Shown here in pieces: positions 46,989 to 55,616 of a stretch of DNA of 64,000 nucleotides. The stretch is from Clostridium sp. Its GTDB lineage: Bacteria; Bacillota; Clostridia; Clostridiales; Clostridiaceae. A program made the translations under genes and the position numbers. Positions within the stretch are counted from its first letter, which is position 1; each line of letters begins with the position of its first letter. The DNA lies in assembly GCF_017888565.1 (NCBI RefSeq), contig NZ_JAGHFX010000018.1, positions 100,783-164,782 of the forward strand. Reading direction: 5' to 3'. Below the pieces are notes generated by a model. That model did not search any database, was not told the origin of the DNA, and saw only the letters and a program-made list of their open reading frames with translations.

Positions 46989-48188
46989 ATGGAGAAGTTA
47001 TATTATATAGATCAATATTTAATAGAATTTGAAGCAGAAATTATAGATGTAAAAAAAATAGATGATAAATTTCATGTGGCATTGGACAAAACAGCATTTT
47101 TTCCAGGTGGGGGAGGCCAATCCTGTGACTTAGGTGAATTAAATGGAATAAATGTATTAGATGTATATGAAGAAAATGGGAAAATATATCATGTTGTTTC
47201 TCATGATATATCAGACTCAATTAGTGTTAAATGTAAAATAGATTGGGATAGAAGAGAAGATGGAATGCATCAGCATCTAGCCCAACACGTATTATCTGGG
47301 TGTTTTTTTAAGCTTTTTAATTCTAATACAGTAAGCATACATTTAGGAAAAGATATTAGTACTGTAGATATTATTGGGCATTTAACTGAAAATCAAGTAA
47401 GAAAAGCTGAAAAAGTGGCAAATGATATAATAAGAGAAAGTATTTTAGTAGAGAGTTTTGTGCCTAGTGAAGAAGAACTAGAGAACATGAATTTAAGAAG
47501 AGATTTGCCAAATACTGAAGAAGAAATAAGAGTTGTTAAAATTGGAGATTTGGACATAAATGCATGTTGTGGAGTTCATCCAAAGAGAACACTAGATTTG
47601 AAGTTGATTAAAATTAAAAGGTATGAAAAAAATAAAAACAATACTAGAATAGAGTTTTTAGCAGGAGAAAGAGCGATTAAGGACTCTTTATATAAAGATA
47701 AAGTACTAAAAGATATATGTAATTATTTAAGTAGCAATGAGGAAGAAGCATTAAATAGTATTAAAAATTTAAAGAACAGTATAGATGATTTGAATAATGA
47801 AAAGAGAAAGTTAGAAGAAGACCTTATAAACTATGAAATAGAAAATATAATTTCTATTTCAAGTAAAGAAAATAGTTTGATAATTATAAATAAGATATTT
47901 AATGAGAGAAGTATTGATTATATAAGAAAATTAGCTAATAGACTTATTAATAGAGGAAATATTATTTGTTTATTTGCTACTATAAATAATAATAAGTCCA
48001 ATGTACTATTTTCATGTTCTAAAGATTTGGAAGTAACTCATATGGGGCAACTATTAAAGGAATCCATTAAAGATATAAATGGAAAAGGCGGGGGAAGTAA
48101 AATATTAGCCCAAGGATCTGGAGAAAGCATAGATATTGAAAAGTACCTTAATGATATCAAGAATAAAATAACAGAAAATGTAATTTAG
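46989..48188 (+). CDS. alaX: Alanyl-tRNA editing protein AlaX (long form with DHHA1)
   Basis: A 399-residue free-standing editing domain that hydrolyses Ser- or Gly-tRNA(Ala). The N-terminal beta-barrel (TAFFPGGGGQSCDLGEL) leads to zinc ligands in HQHLAQH (HxxxH, about 95-101) and CCGVH (CxxxH, about 196-200). A coiled coil (about 255-285) precedes a DHHA1 domain with GKGGGSKILAQGSG. It lacks the aminoacylation core of AlaRS. Confidence 0.93.
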   Translation: MEKLYYIDQYLIEFEAEIIDVKKIDDKFHVALDKTAFFPGGGGQSCDLGELNGINVLDVYEENGKIYHVVSHDISDSISVKCKIDWDRREDGMHQHLAQHVLSGCFFKLFNSNTVSIHLGKDISTVDIIGHLTENQVRKAEKVANDIIRESILVESFVPSEEELENMNLRRDLPNTEEEIRVVKIGDLDINACCGVHPKRTLDLKLIKIKRYEKNKNNTRIEFLAGERAIKDSLYKDKVLKDICNYLSSNEEEALNSIKNLKNSIDDLNNEKRKLEEDLINYEIENIISISSKENSLIIINKIFNERSIDYIRKLANRLINRGNIICLFATINNNKSNVLFSCSKDLEVTHMGQLLKESIKDINGKGGGSKILAQGSGESIDIEKYLNDIKNKITENVI

Positions 48189-48191
48189 TAG

Positions 48192-48232
48192 AAAGCTACT
48201 CTGAAATTTTAGAATTAGGAGTAGCTTTTATA
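48192..48232 (+). terminator. Terminator after alaX
   Basis: AAAGCTACTC (48192-48201) pairs with GAGTAGCTTT (48219-48228), then TATATTT. Confidence 0.8.
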
Positions 48233-48406
48233 TTTAGCTAATAATTAATGAAATTATTAAGATTATGAGGCGAGTAATTTTTCTATTTGTCAAAATTAAA
48301 GAGATAGAAATTAATTTTGTAACCAAGTATTAAAGTTATAAGTATACTAAATTATGAATTAATACAATATCTGTATATTTATATATAGATAATAGGAGGG
48401 ACAGAA

Positions 48407-49120
48407 TTGGCAAAATGGGTATTAGATGCAGCACATGGTGGCAGTGACCCAGGGGCAATAGGAAAACATGGTAGAAGAGAAGCTGATATAGTCTTAGAAG
48501 CAGTATATGAGGCAAAAAGATTGTTAGAAAGAAATGGAGAAATAGTGTTACTGACTAGAGCATCAGATGTAAATATAGATGCAAAAGACAGAGTAAATAT
48601 AGCAAATAACTGGAATGCAGATTATTTTGTTAGCTTCCATATGAATTCCTTTGTTGATGAGTATGTAAAGGGAAGCGAAATAGTAATCTTTGAAAAAGGA
48701 AGTAAATCAGAAGATTTGGCAAAATTTATTAAAGATGAACTATTAGCAAATCTAAAATCTAATGATAGGGGAATAAAAGAAGCAAGTTATACTGTTTTAA
48801 GAGAGACTAATATGCCTGCAGTCATCATTGAAGCAGAATTTATATCTAACGAAGACATAGAGAAAAACTTTAGTAGTATTAAATATGGGTACATGGTAGC
48901 CAAAGCGTGCTTAGCTATGGTTGATAAGGTTTTAATTGATATTCCGATAAAAAAACCTAAAACTCCAACAAGAGAAGGATGGAGAATTTGTTTAGGATAT
49001 TATAGGGATTATGAAGAAGCAGAGGAAGAATTAATTAGATTAAATAAGAATGGAATTAAAGGAGCTTATATTGTTCCATACCCTGAAAGTAATGGAAAGA
49101 ATGAAAAAATGACAGAATAA
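48407..49120 (+). CDS. N-acetylmuramoyl-L-alanine amidase (Amidase_3) with SPOR-like tail
   Basis: A 237-residue protein. Amidase_3 spans about 1-175 with zinc ligands in DAAHGGSDPGA, READIVLEA and VSFHMNS, and the catalytic Glu in IIEAEFIS. The C-terminal 55 residues (GWRICLGYYRDYEEAEEEL...GAYIVPY) resemble a SPOR-like peptidoglycan-binding repeat. There is no signal peptide, which is typical of phage or mother-cell lysins. TTG 48407 follows AGGAGGG. A decayed gene follows, so a prophage origin is possible (inference). Confidence 0.85.
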   Translation: MAKWVLDAAHGGSDPGAIGKHGRREADIVLEAVYEAKRLLERNGEIVLLTRASDVNIDAKDRVNIANNWNADYFVSFHMNSFVDEYVKGSEIVIFEKGSKSEDLAKFIKDELLANLKSNDRGIKEASYTVLRETNMPAVIIEAEFISNEDIEKNFSSIKYGYMVAKACLAMVDKVLIDIPIKKPKTPTREGWRICLGYYRDYEEAEEELIRLNKNGIKGAYIVPYPESNGKNEKMTE

Positions 49121-49200
49121 AAAATTTAAGGGAATAACTCAGACAAGCTGAGTTATGAAAAATGAAGAAGTGAAAGAATGAAATAATAAAAAAGTTAATG

Positions 49201-49226
49201 AAAAAACTCCCTGAGGGGAGTTTTTT
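49201..49226 (+). terminator. Terminator after the amidase
   Basis: AAAAAACTCC and GGAGTTTTTT form a strong stem around CTGAGG. A second hairpin (ATAACTCAG/CTGAGTTAT, 49134-49156) lies just upstream. Confidence 0.85.
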
Positions 49227-49340
49227 CTAGTTAATAATTTATAATGGATAATTGAGGGATAATTTAGGCGAGCTGAATTATGTAAAAGGTAGTAAATATT
49301 GATAAAGGAATATAAGAAATATAATTGGGATTAATTGTAA

Positions 49341-49556
49341 TATGGAGGGGCGCATGATATTGGAGTAGCTGAAAATGGAATGCCTATCTTTAAGAATACA
49401 GATAAAGCTTTTAAACAAGCTAAGGCTGACTTCGATGATGGCTTTAAACTGATAAAGGATCAATTTAATCTTAAGAAAGTAAGTAAGTTGTATTGGAAGC
49501 CATATAAAACATATGGTTGGCAAGCAGAAACTAAAGATGAAGAATTAAGAAAGTAA
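49341..49556 (+). pseudogene. Unidentified gene remnant
   Basis: A 71-codon open frame between two stops. It reads YGGAHDIGVAENGMPIF, then KAFKQAKADFDDGFKLIK and KLYWKPYKTYGWQAE. Composition is protein-like, but the only ATG (49380) lacks a ribosome binding site. I do not recognise the family; it looks like the middle or end of a lost gene. Confidence 0.4.
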
Positions 49557-49653
49557 TGTGGAGAAATAACAGTATTCCTTGATATATATGAAAATAGCTT
49601 TGAGTAGAATATTCTTAAAGAAACATTTTTGGAGTAGTTAAATCAGTAATTCG

Positions 49654-49682
49654 AAAGGGTATCACGTTTCGTGATATCCTTT
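49654..49682. repeat. 13-bp palindrome
   Basis: AAAGGGTATCACG and CGTGATATCCTTT pair around TTT, with A-runs on the right, so as a terminator it would suit the minus strand. Confidence 0.5.
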
Positions 49683-49750
49683 TGAAAAAATTAATAGAGA
49701 ATGTTTTATTTAAAGAATATCTTTTAGCTGCAAAAAAAAGTAGTTGAAAA

Positions 49751-49773
49751 GGGAGTCGTGAAACGCGACTTCC
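49751..49773. repeat. 10-bp palindrome related to the preceding one
   Basis: GGGAGTCGTG and CGCGACTTCC pair around AAA. Read on the other strand, its core (CGCGTTTCACG) resembles the CACGTTTCGTG core of the 49654 palindrome. Confidence 0.45.
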
Positions 49774-49992
49774 TTCATAAAAATAAGGAATTAACTTTTA
49801 AGGCAATAAAGATTATGTGAAATTGAATAAAATAAATGAAAAACCAAGTAAGATATATGCTTGTTTTTTTATTTGTAATAAATCCATTTTAAAATTATAG
49901 TAGCATTTTTAGGAAAGTGTGATATAATATAATTAAGTAGTAAAAAATATTTTAGTAGTAAACGAATATAGATTAATAAAATAAAAGGAGAA

Positions 49993-50529
49993 ATGAAAAT
50001 GAATTATCTAGATTTATATTTACAAAGGAATAATAGTAAGAGATATGATATATATAAAAAGACTGGAGTTAGTCAACAATTACTTTCAACTCATACAAAT
50101 AAGAAAATAGAAAAGTATTCTAATAAGATAATAATGGCTTTAGCTGAAGCTTTAAATAAAACTCCAGGTACTGTATTGGATGAACTTATAGCTTTAGAAA
50201 AGGAAAATCCAGCATTTGAAGCATTTAATCCATCGGAATTATTAATTGGATTAGAATATAAATACGATATTATAATTATAAAAGGAGCTTATTGTAATGA
50301 AATATATAAGCTAATGAAAGGACAACTTTCAGAAACAGAAAGTATGGGCTTTGAGCTAGGTAGTGCTGGAGGTGCAACTGTTCTTGCTTATGCAATTAAT
50401 ATGGTTAGAGACCTGTTTAGTAATTCCGATAAGGTTCAAAAAGAAATAGAAAGAAAAATAATATCATACAAATTAGTAGAAGCAAGTCATGAGCAATTAA
50501 TTTTAAAATTAAAACAACTTGATTATTAG
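49993..50529 (+). CDS. XRE-like helix-turn-helix protein
   Basis: A 178-residue protein whose first 70 residues look like a degenerate XRE HTH (YDIYKKTGVSQQLLSTHTNKK, then IIMALAEALNKTPGTVLDELI). The C-terminal 100 residues are helical and unrecognised. ATG 49993 follows AAAGGAG; TGATATAAT near 49920 is an extended -10. It is convergent with the FtsH paralogue, separated by a hairpin. Confidence 0.65.
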   Translation: MKMNYLDLYLQRNNSKRYDIYKKTGVSQQLLSTHTNKKIEKYSNKIIMALAEALNKTPGTVLDELIALEKENPAFEAFNPSELLIGLEYKYDIIIIKGAYCNEIYKLMKGQLSETESMGFELGSAGGATVLAYAINMVRDLFSNSDKVQKEIERKIISYKLVEASHEQLILKLKQLDY

Positions 50530-50626
50530 AATTTAAAATAGAATATTAATAAAAATATTATAGGATAATACTTTTATTAAAAATGTTTTTTGATATGGAA
50601 AAGTAGAATAGTAAAATAGTAAAATA

Positions 50627-50672
50627 GGGATAGTATATGTATTTACTTTTATAAAAATTCATATACTATCCC
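50627..50672. terminator. Bidirectional terminator hairpin
   Basis: GGGATAGTATATG (50627-50639) pairs perfectly with CATATACTATCCC (50660-50672) between convergent genes. Confidence 0.75.
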
Positions 50673-50684
50673 TTAATTTATTTA

Positions 50685-52436
50685 CTAATTAAATTTTTTA
50701 TTAAATATTTTGTAGATTTCTTTTTCATCTAATGTTTCTTCTTCTATAAGTTTCATAGCTATTTTATTTAGTATTTCTTTATTATTCTTAAGTAGTTCTA
50801 AAGTTTGATTATATAGTGAATTAACAAGTTCTCTACATTCTTCAACTACTGGGTTTCCATAGCTATTTGAAAGTGGGCCAAGACTTGATAGTTTTAATAG
50901 GCCTAATGTTTTTCCCATACCATATTCTGAAATCATAGACATTGCCATTTCTGTTGTTTGGCTTAAATCACCTTGAGCTCCCGTTGAAATTTTATCTTGT
51001 CCGAATATAATTTCTTCTGCAGCTCTTCCTCCTAGCAGTACCATTATTCTGTTTTTTAGATAATCTAATCTTTGATAAGAACTATCTTTAGGTATAGTTA
51101 ATGTATAGCCTCCAGCGCCTTTAGTTGTTGGGATAATGGTTATTTTAGAAACCTTATCTTCAGGTGTCTTTATTAATGAAACAAGAGCATGTCCAGCTTC
51201 GTGATATGAAGTTAATAACATATCCTCTTCAAGATAATGGCTTCTTTCTTTTTTCTCATAACCAGCAAGAACTATAGAGTATGCCTTGTTTATATGATCT
51301 TGTGTCAACAACCTAGAATTTTCTTTAGCTGCGATAATGGCAGCTTCATTAATTAAATTTTCTAGTTTTGCACCTGAAAAGTAAGCTGTTTTTTTAGCTA
51401 TATCTTTTAAATCAAGATTATTGTAAGGCTTATTTTCTAAATGCAATGATATTATTTTTTCTCTTGCACTTATATCAGGTAACGAAACCTCTATATGTCT
51501 ATCAAATCTACCAGGTCTAAGTAGTGCTGAATCAAGAGTATCTAATCTATTAGTTGCAGCTATAACAACTATTCCTTCTTGTTCACCAAAGCCTGACATT
51601 TCAGTTAATAGAGCATTTAGAGTTTGATCTCTTTCATCATTTCCACTAGAAGCGCTTGAACCACCTCTTTTTTTTCCTATTGCATCTATTTCATCGATAA
51701 AAATAACAGCTTTACCTTGAGATTTTGCCTTTTTAAATAAATTTCTTATCCTAGCAGCCCCAACCCCTACATATACTTGTACGAAGTCAGATCCACTTAA
51801 TGCGTAGAATGGAACTTTAGCTTCACCTGCTACTGCTTTAGCAAGTAATGTTTTACCTGTACCTGGAGATCCATAAAGGATAACTCCTTTAGGCATTCTA
51901 GCACCATAATCTTTATACTTTTGAGGATTTTTAAGAAAATCTACTATATCCATAAGACTTTCTTTTGCTTCTTCATTACCAGCCACATAGTCAAAGTTTA
52001 GAGCATTTTGATCTTCTGAAAAATCTTTAACATCTAAATTAGTCATACTTGAGGTTCCAAGTTTTCTTTTATTAATAGTTACAAAAACAATTGAAATAAT
52101 TGATATTAAAAGAATACTTGAAGCAACTGTTTTTGTGGGACTTGTACTATTTTGATCTAGTACTTCTATATTATTTTTTAATAGATCCTCTTTCAAAGTA
52201 GGACTATCAGGATTATTTGTTGAATATTTTGTTCCATCTTTCAAAAATACAGTTAAATTAGAGTTACTATTAACAATAACCTTAGAAATATTATTACTAG
52301 TTATATCTTCTAAAAAAATTGAATATTGTTTACTATAGTTAGCTTTGGAGCCAAAACTTGCATATCCTAAAATTAATGTAGAGATAATAGCAGTAACTAT
52401 TGGTATCCAAATTATGTTTTTCTTTATTTTGTTCAT
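50685..52436 (-). CDS. FtsH-type AAA+ zinc metalloprotease, paralogue
   Basis: A 583-residue membrane protease. Numbered from the alternative start at 52439, the order is a membrane segment (about 9-27), a short external domain, a second membrane segment (about 105-121), an AAA+ domain with Walker A GSPGTGKT (190-197), Walker B VIFIDEID and the SRH, then an M41 peptidase with HEAGH (413-417). It is shorter than most FtsH (about 600-690) and is not beside tilS-hpt, so it may be a second copy. ATG 52436 is preferred: AGGAGGT is 5 bases before it and too close to 52439. Confidence 0.9.
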   Translation of the reverse strand: MNKIKKNIIWIPIVTAIISTLILGYASFGSKANYSKQYSIFLEDITSNNISKVIVNSNSNLTVFLKDGTKYSTNNPDSPTLKEDLLKNNIEVLDQNSTSPTKTVASSILLISIISIVFVTINKRKLGTSSMTNLDVKDFSEDQNALNFDYVAGNEEAKESLMDIVDFLKNPQKYKDYGARMPKGVILYGSPGTGKTLLAKAVAGEAKVPFYALSGSDFVQVYVGVGAARIRNLFKKAKSQGKAVIFIDEIDAIGKKRGGSSASSGNDERDQTLNALLTEMSGFGEQEGIVVIAATNRLDTLDSALLRPGRFDRHIEVSLPDISAREKIISLHLENKPYNNLDLKDIAKKTAYFSGAKLENLINEAAIIAAKENSRLLTQDHINKAYSIVLAGYEKKERSHYLEEDMLLTSYHEAGHALVSLIKTPEDKVSKITIIPTTKGAGGYTLTIPKDSSYQRLDYLKNRIMVLLGGRAAEEIIFGQDKISTGAQGDLSQTTEMAMSMISEYGMGKTLGLLKLSSLGPLSNSYGNPVVEECRELVNSLYNQTLELLKNNKEILNKIAMKLIEEETLDEKEIYKIFNKKFN

Positions 52437-52659
52437 CATTACCTCCTAAATAGAAGATGAATTTTTAAGAATATTGTAACATTTTAAAAAATTTAGTCTA
52501 CTTAAAATCATATATTTTTCCAATGTAAGTATTGGTGCATTTGTAAAATTGAAAAGATATCTTTTAAAACTCTTACAAATGGAGTATACTTTAAGTTAAA
52601 TAACTGACTAATTAGACTAATATCTTTAACGAGTAATATAGCAAGGGGAGATTTGAAAA

Positions 52660-53103
52660 ATGCTTAGCTCAACTGTATTAATGGCAGAAGATATTACTGA
52701 GATAATTAATTTAAAAGGAAAAGAAAAAGGAATAGAGGTAACCCATATAGAAATTACTAATGGAATAGAATTTAGAGGAAAGATTAGGGCAAAAATAAAC
52801 TCGAGTTTTAGAGGCGCTGTATATATAAAAAGTTTTTCTAAAAATAAAATAATATTAGAAACTCAAAAGTTAAATATAACTAGCTTAGGATTGTTAAAGG
52901 GAGCAAGTAATATAATATTAAAAGCTGTTGTCAAAATGCTTGGGGAAGATTATATCAATATAAAAGATAATAATATAATAATCGATTTAGGTAAAATAAA
53001 TGGTGATAGCACGTTATATAATACATCTATAAGCGATTTGTATATTAAGGATAAGGCTTTGTATATAATTGGGACAAACTTAGACATGTACTTAAACGCA
53101 TAA
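52660..53103 (+). CDS. Unknown protein related to the N-terminal domain of the next gene
   Basis: A 147-residue protein of alternating beta-strand pattern (VTHIEITNGIEFRGK, NIIIDLGKI, DLYIKDKALYIIGTNL). It aligns by eye with residues 1-150 of the downstream protein: an N-terminal helix with DI...IIN, then IEI..GI, a central helix, NNIIIDL, and a terminal strand pair. That layout recalls lipid-binding DUF2993-like folds (weak inference). No signal peptide. AAGGGGAG precedes ATG 52660. Confidence 0.6.
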   Translation: MLSSTVLMAEDITEIINLKGKEKGIEVTHIEITNGIEFRGKIRAKINSSFRGAVYIKSFSKNKIILETQKLNITSLGLLKGASNIILKAVVKMLGEDYINIKDNNIIIDLGKINGDSTLYNTSISDLYIKDKALYIIGTNLDMYLNA

Positions 53104-53128
53104 ATAACTTGTATAATAGGAGGTAATT

Positions 53129-54085
53129 ATGAATATATCTGGGGTGAAGGTTTCATTAACAGGAGAAGACTTATTAAGTATTATAAATGATTTCGTGAAG
53201 GTAGAAGGATTAAATTTAGCTAAGATTGAAATTGATGAGGAAATAAAATTATTTGGGAGCTACGTTAAAGGTTTTAAAGTAGATTTTATTGCTGGATTAA
53301 AAATTAGAAGAGTTGAAGATGGAATTATTCATGGTGAAGTTTCTTCATTTAAAATAGCAAAAATTAAAGTATTTTCTTTGTTTAGAAAAATGGCATTAAA
53401 ATATACTCTTAAATCATTGGAAGAAAAGGGTATAAACTATGAAGATGGAAAAGTTGTTATAAATTTAAAAAGTTTATTAAGAGATGTACCATATGTAGAT
53501 TTAGATATTGCAGATATACATATTAAGCAAAATATATTAAATGTAGATGTAACCAATATAAATATTTCTTTAGAGGGAGCAATTAAAAAAGAAGAGCCAG
53601 AAGCTTTTGAGGCTGAAGAGGTTATTGAAGAAGTCAATGAAAACATAGAAAAGGTTAAAGATTGTTATAGTAATGGAAGAGGGTATTTAGAAAATAAATT
53701 ACCTGAAAAAATAAAGACATATAGCGATTATTTATTTATAATACCTGATATGGTAGCTTTATTATATAGATTATTAAAAGATAAGAGAGTGCCAGTAAGG
53801 ACTAAGCTAATAATATCAGGAGCAATTGCATATATTGCATTTCCAACGGATATAATACCAGATAATATTCCTTTTATAGGTAAAGTTGATGAGATAGCAG
53901 TAGCATTTTTTGCTATTGACAGAATTATAGCTGATGTTTCAATTAATGTTATATTAGAAAATTGGGAAGGAAAAAATGATATAGTTTTAGTTATTAAAAA
54001 TATAATAGAATACGCTATTAACTTTACTGGTGCAAGAAATGTGGAAAAAGTTTATAATTTTGTGGAAGAAGTAATGTCGTTATAA
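53129..54085 (+). CDS. Unknown N-terminal domain fused to a YkvA (DUF1232) domain
   Basis: A 318-residue protein. Residues 1-155 are a beta-rich domain paralogous to the upstream protein. An acidic linker (EEPEAFEAEEVIEEVNENIE) follows, then a YkvA/DUF1232 domain at about 205-260 with the hallmark FPTDIIPDNIPFIGKVDE. YkvA proteins are small membrane-associated proteins of unknown role. The two genes are 25 bases apart and likely co-transcribed. AGGAGG precedes ATG 53129. Confidence 0.75.
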   Translation: MNISGVKVSLTGEDLLSIINDFVKVEGLNLAKIEIDEEIKLFGSYVKGFKVDFIAGLKIRRVEDGIIHGEVSSFKIAKIKVFSLFRKMALKYTLKSLEEKGINYEDGKVVINLKSLLRDVPYVDLDIADIHIKQNILNVDVTNINISLEGAIKKEEPEAFEAEEVIEEVNENIEKVKDCYSNGRGYLENKLPEKIKTYSDYLFIIPDMVALLYRLLKDKRVPVRTKLIISGAIAYIAFPTDIIPDNIPFIGKVDEIAVAFFAIDRIIADVSINVILENWEGKNDIVLVIKNIIEYAINFTGARNVEKVYNFVEEVMSL

Positions 54086-54116
54086 AAATTATTTATAATA
54101 TTAAGGAGCATAGAGT

Positions 54117-55052
54117 ATGGGCAAAAAAGTTTATGCAATAAAAGAAGGATTTAATTTTACTACTAATGAAAAGGTAGAAAATATAATAGTTAATACATGG
54201 GCCGAATGTTTAAAATATGTAAAGGGTGTTAAAGGGGCAAAATACAAGAGCTTTGAAGATATAAATGAAGCTAAAAAATTCTTAGAAGAAGGTAGTAAAC
54301 TATTAAAAAAAGGTATAGATAAATACCCAGAAGATTGCTTGCATATTTATGTTGATGGAAGTTATAGCGTAAGTACTGAAAAGTATTCTTATGGATTAGT
54401 TGCTGTTAGAGATAATGTTGTAGAATATATAGAATCTTCAGCTGCAAAGGATAATACTAAAAGTAATATTAGACAAATTGCAGGAGAATTAGAAGCAGCA
54501 ATAAAAGGCGTCGAATATGCAATAAGAAATAAGGATAAGAAAGTAGTTATATTCCATGATTATGAAGGGATTGCACATCATGCTACTGGGTTTTGGGAAA
54601 GAAGAGAAGAGTCATCTATTAATTACTATAATAAAATGAATGAATTAATTAAAAGTGGCATAGAAGTTATTTTTGTAAAAGTTGATAGCCATACAGGAGA
54701 TTTATTTAATGAGATTGCTGATGAAAAATGTAAGCAAGAGCTATCAATTGTTTCAGATATGGTAGTTAATAAATGGCTAGATAAAAACGAATTATATGTA
54801 GCTAGTAACAAAATTAAAAAAGATATTTTAGAAATTGTTAATGGAAAAGAAGATAAAATAATAGTTGTAGAAAATAGTGAAGAGGATGTGGCTATATCAC
54901 TAGATTCTTTTAATAATGAGTATTCTGATGATACAGAAAATGAAAGCAGAAACATAATGGACCAGTTAAATATATTTATGAAAAAAATATCTCTTGAAAA
55001 TCAATTAGATGTATTAAAGTATGCGGAGTATTTATATAATAAACAAAAATAA
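54117..55052 (+). CDS. rnhA: Ribonuclease HI with N-terminal viroplasmin domain
   Basis: A 311-residue enzyme. Residues 1-57 are a viroplasmin/hybrid-binding domain (KKVYAIKEG...GVKGAKYKSF). The RNase H domain (about 75-210) has the active-site acids in YVDGSYS, GELEAAI, FHDYEG and FNEIADEKC. A C-terminal extension of about 100 residues ends in a helix. It cleaves RNA in RNA-DNA hybrids. AAGGAG precedes ATG 54117. Confidence 0.93.
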   Translation: MGKKVYAIKEGFNFTTNEKVENIIVNTWAECLKYVKGVKGAKYKSFEDINEAKKFLEEGSKLLKKGIDKYPEDCLHIYVDGSYSVSTEKYSYGLVAVRDNVVEYIESSAAKDNTKSNIRQIAGELEAAIKGVEYAIRNKDKKVVIFHDYEGIAHHATGFWERREESSINYYNKMNELIKSGIEVIFVKVDSHTGDLFNEIADEKCKQELSIVSDMVVNKWLDKNELYVASNKIKKDILEIVNGKEDKIIVVENSEEDVAISLDSFNNEYSDDTENESRNIMDQLNIFMKKISLENQLDVLKYAEYLYNKQK

Positions 55053-55142
55053 TATAGATTCCATAATTTTCATAGAGTAAAGATAATAATATTACTAATA
55101 ATAAATATATCTAATCAAAAAATATTTATAGAGGTGATAATT

Positions 55143-55316
55143 ATGGCAAAGATGATGAGAAATATGGCAGCTGGTGCAATGCTAGGAATGGCAGTAAGCG
55201 CTATGGTTTTACCACAACTAGATAGAAGAACACAAAAGAATATAAGAAAGGCTAGTAAGAGAGCAATGCATATGGCTGGCGATGCATATGAAACAATAAT
55301 GGATTATATGAGATAA
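55143..55316 (+). CDS. Small Met-rich protein with one hydrophobic segment
   Basis: A 57-residue protein: MAKMMRNMAAGAMLGMAVSAMVLPQ forms a Gly/Ala/Met hydrophobic segment, followed by a basic helix. It resembles short YtxH-like proteins. ATG 55143 fits GAGGTG upstream; GTG 55134 overlaps it. Its own terminator follows. Function unknown. Confidence 0.65.
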   Translation: MAKMMRNMAAGAMLGMAVSAMVLPQLDRRTQKNIRKASKRAMHMAGDAYETIMDYMR

Positions 55317-55342
55317 AAGAGTAGTAAATCTACTCTTTTTTT
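55315..55342 (+). terminator. Terminator after the small Met-rich protein
   Basis: AAAAGAGTAG and CTACTCTTTT pair around TAAAT, with a run of seven Ts. The left arm overlaps the stop codon. Confidence 0.88.
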
Positions 55343-55616
55343 GTTGTTAGTATTAAAGTGGTACTATAACCTATGTAATTTTAATAACAATATTTTGAAT
55401 TTTTTATAGTATTTTAGATATATTTAATGATATAATAAATAAAAAATGAAAAAATATTCTAAATTTGAGTATAAAATTTAGAATTTGACGAAAAAAATTT
55501 AATTCGGAGAGTAAGCTTATAACAATTACTGTTTGAATTGGTTAAATTATGATATAATTGAATAAAAAACAGAAAAGAAAAATATTAATTTATAGTTGTG
55601 AAAAGGAAGAGTATTT
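55343..55616. other. A/T-rich intergenic region before the XRE-TPR genes
   Basis: About 270 bases with no gene. TATGATATAATTG at about 55548-55560 contains a TATAAT -10 that could serve the downstream pair. Nothing else is seen. Confidence 0.4.
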
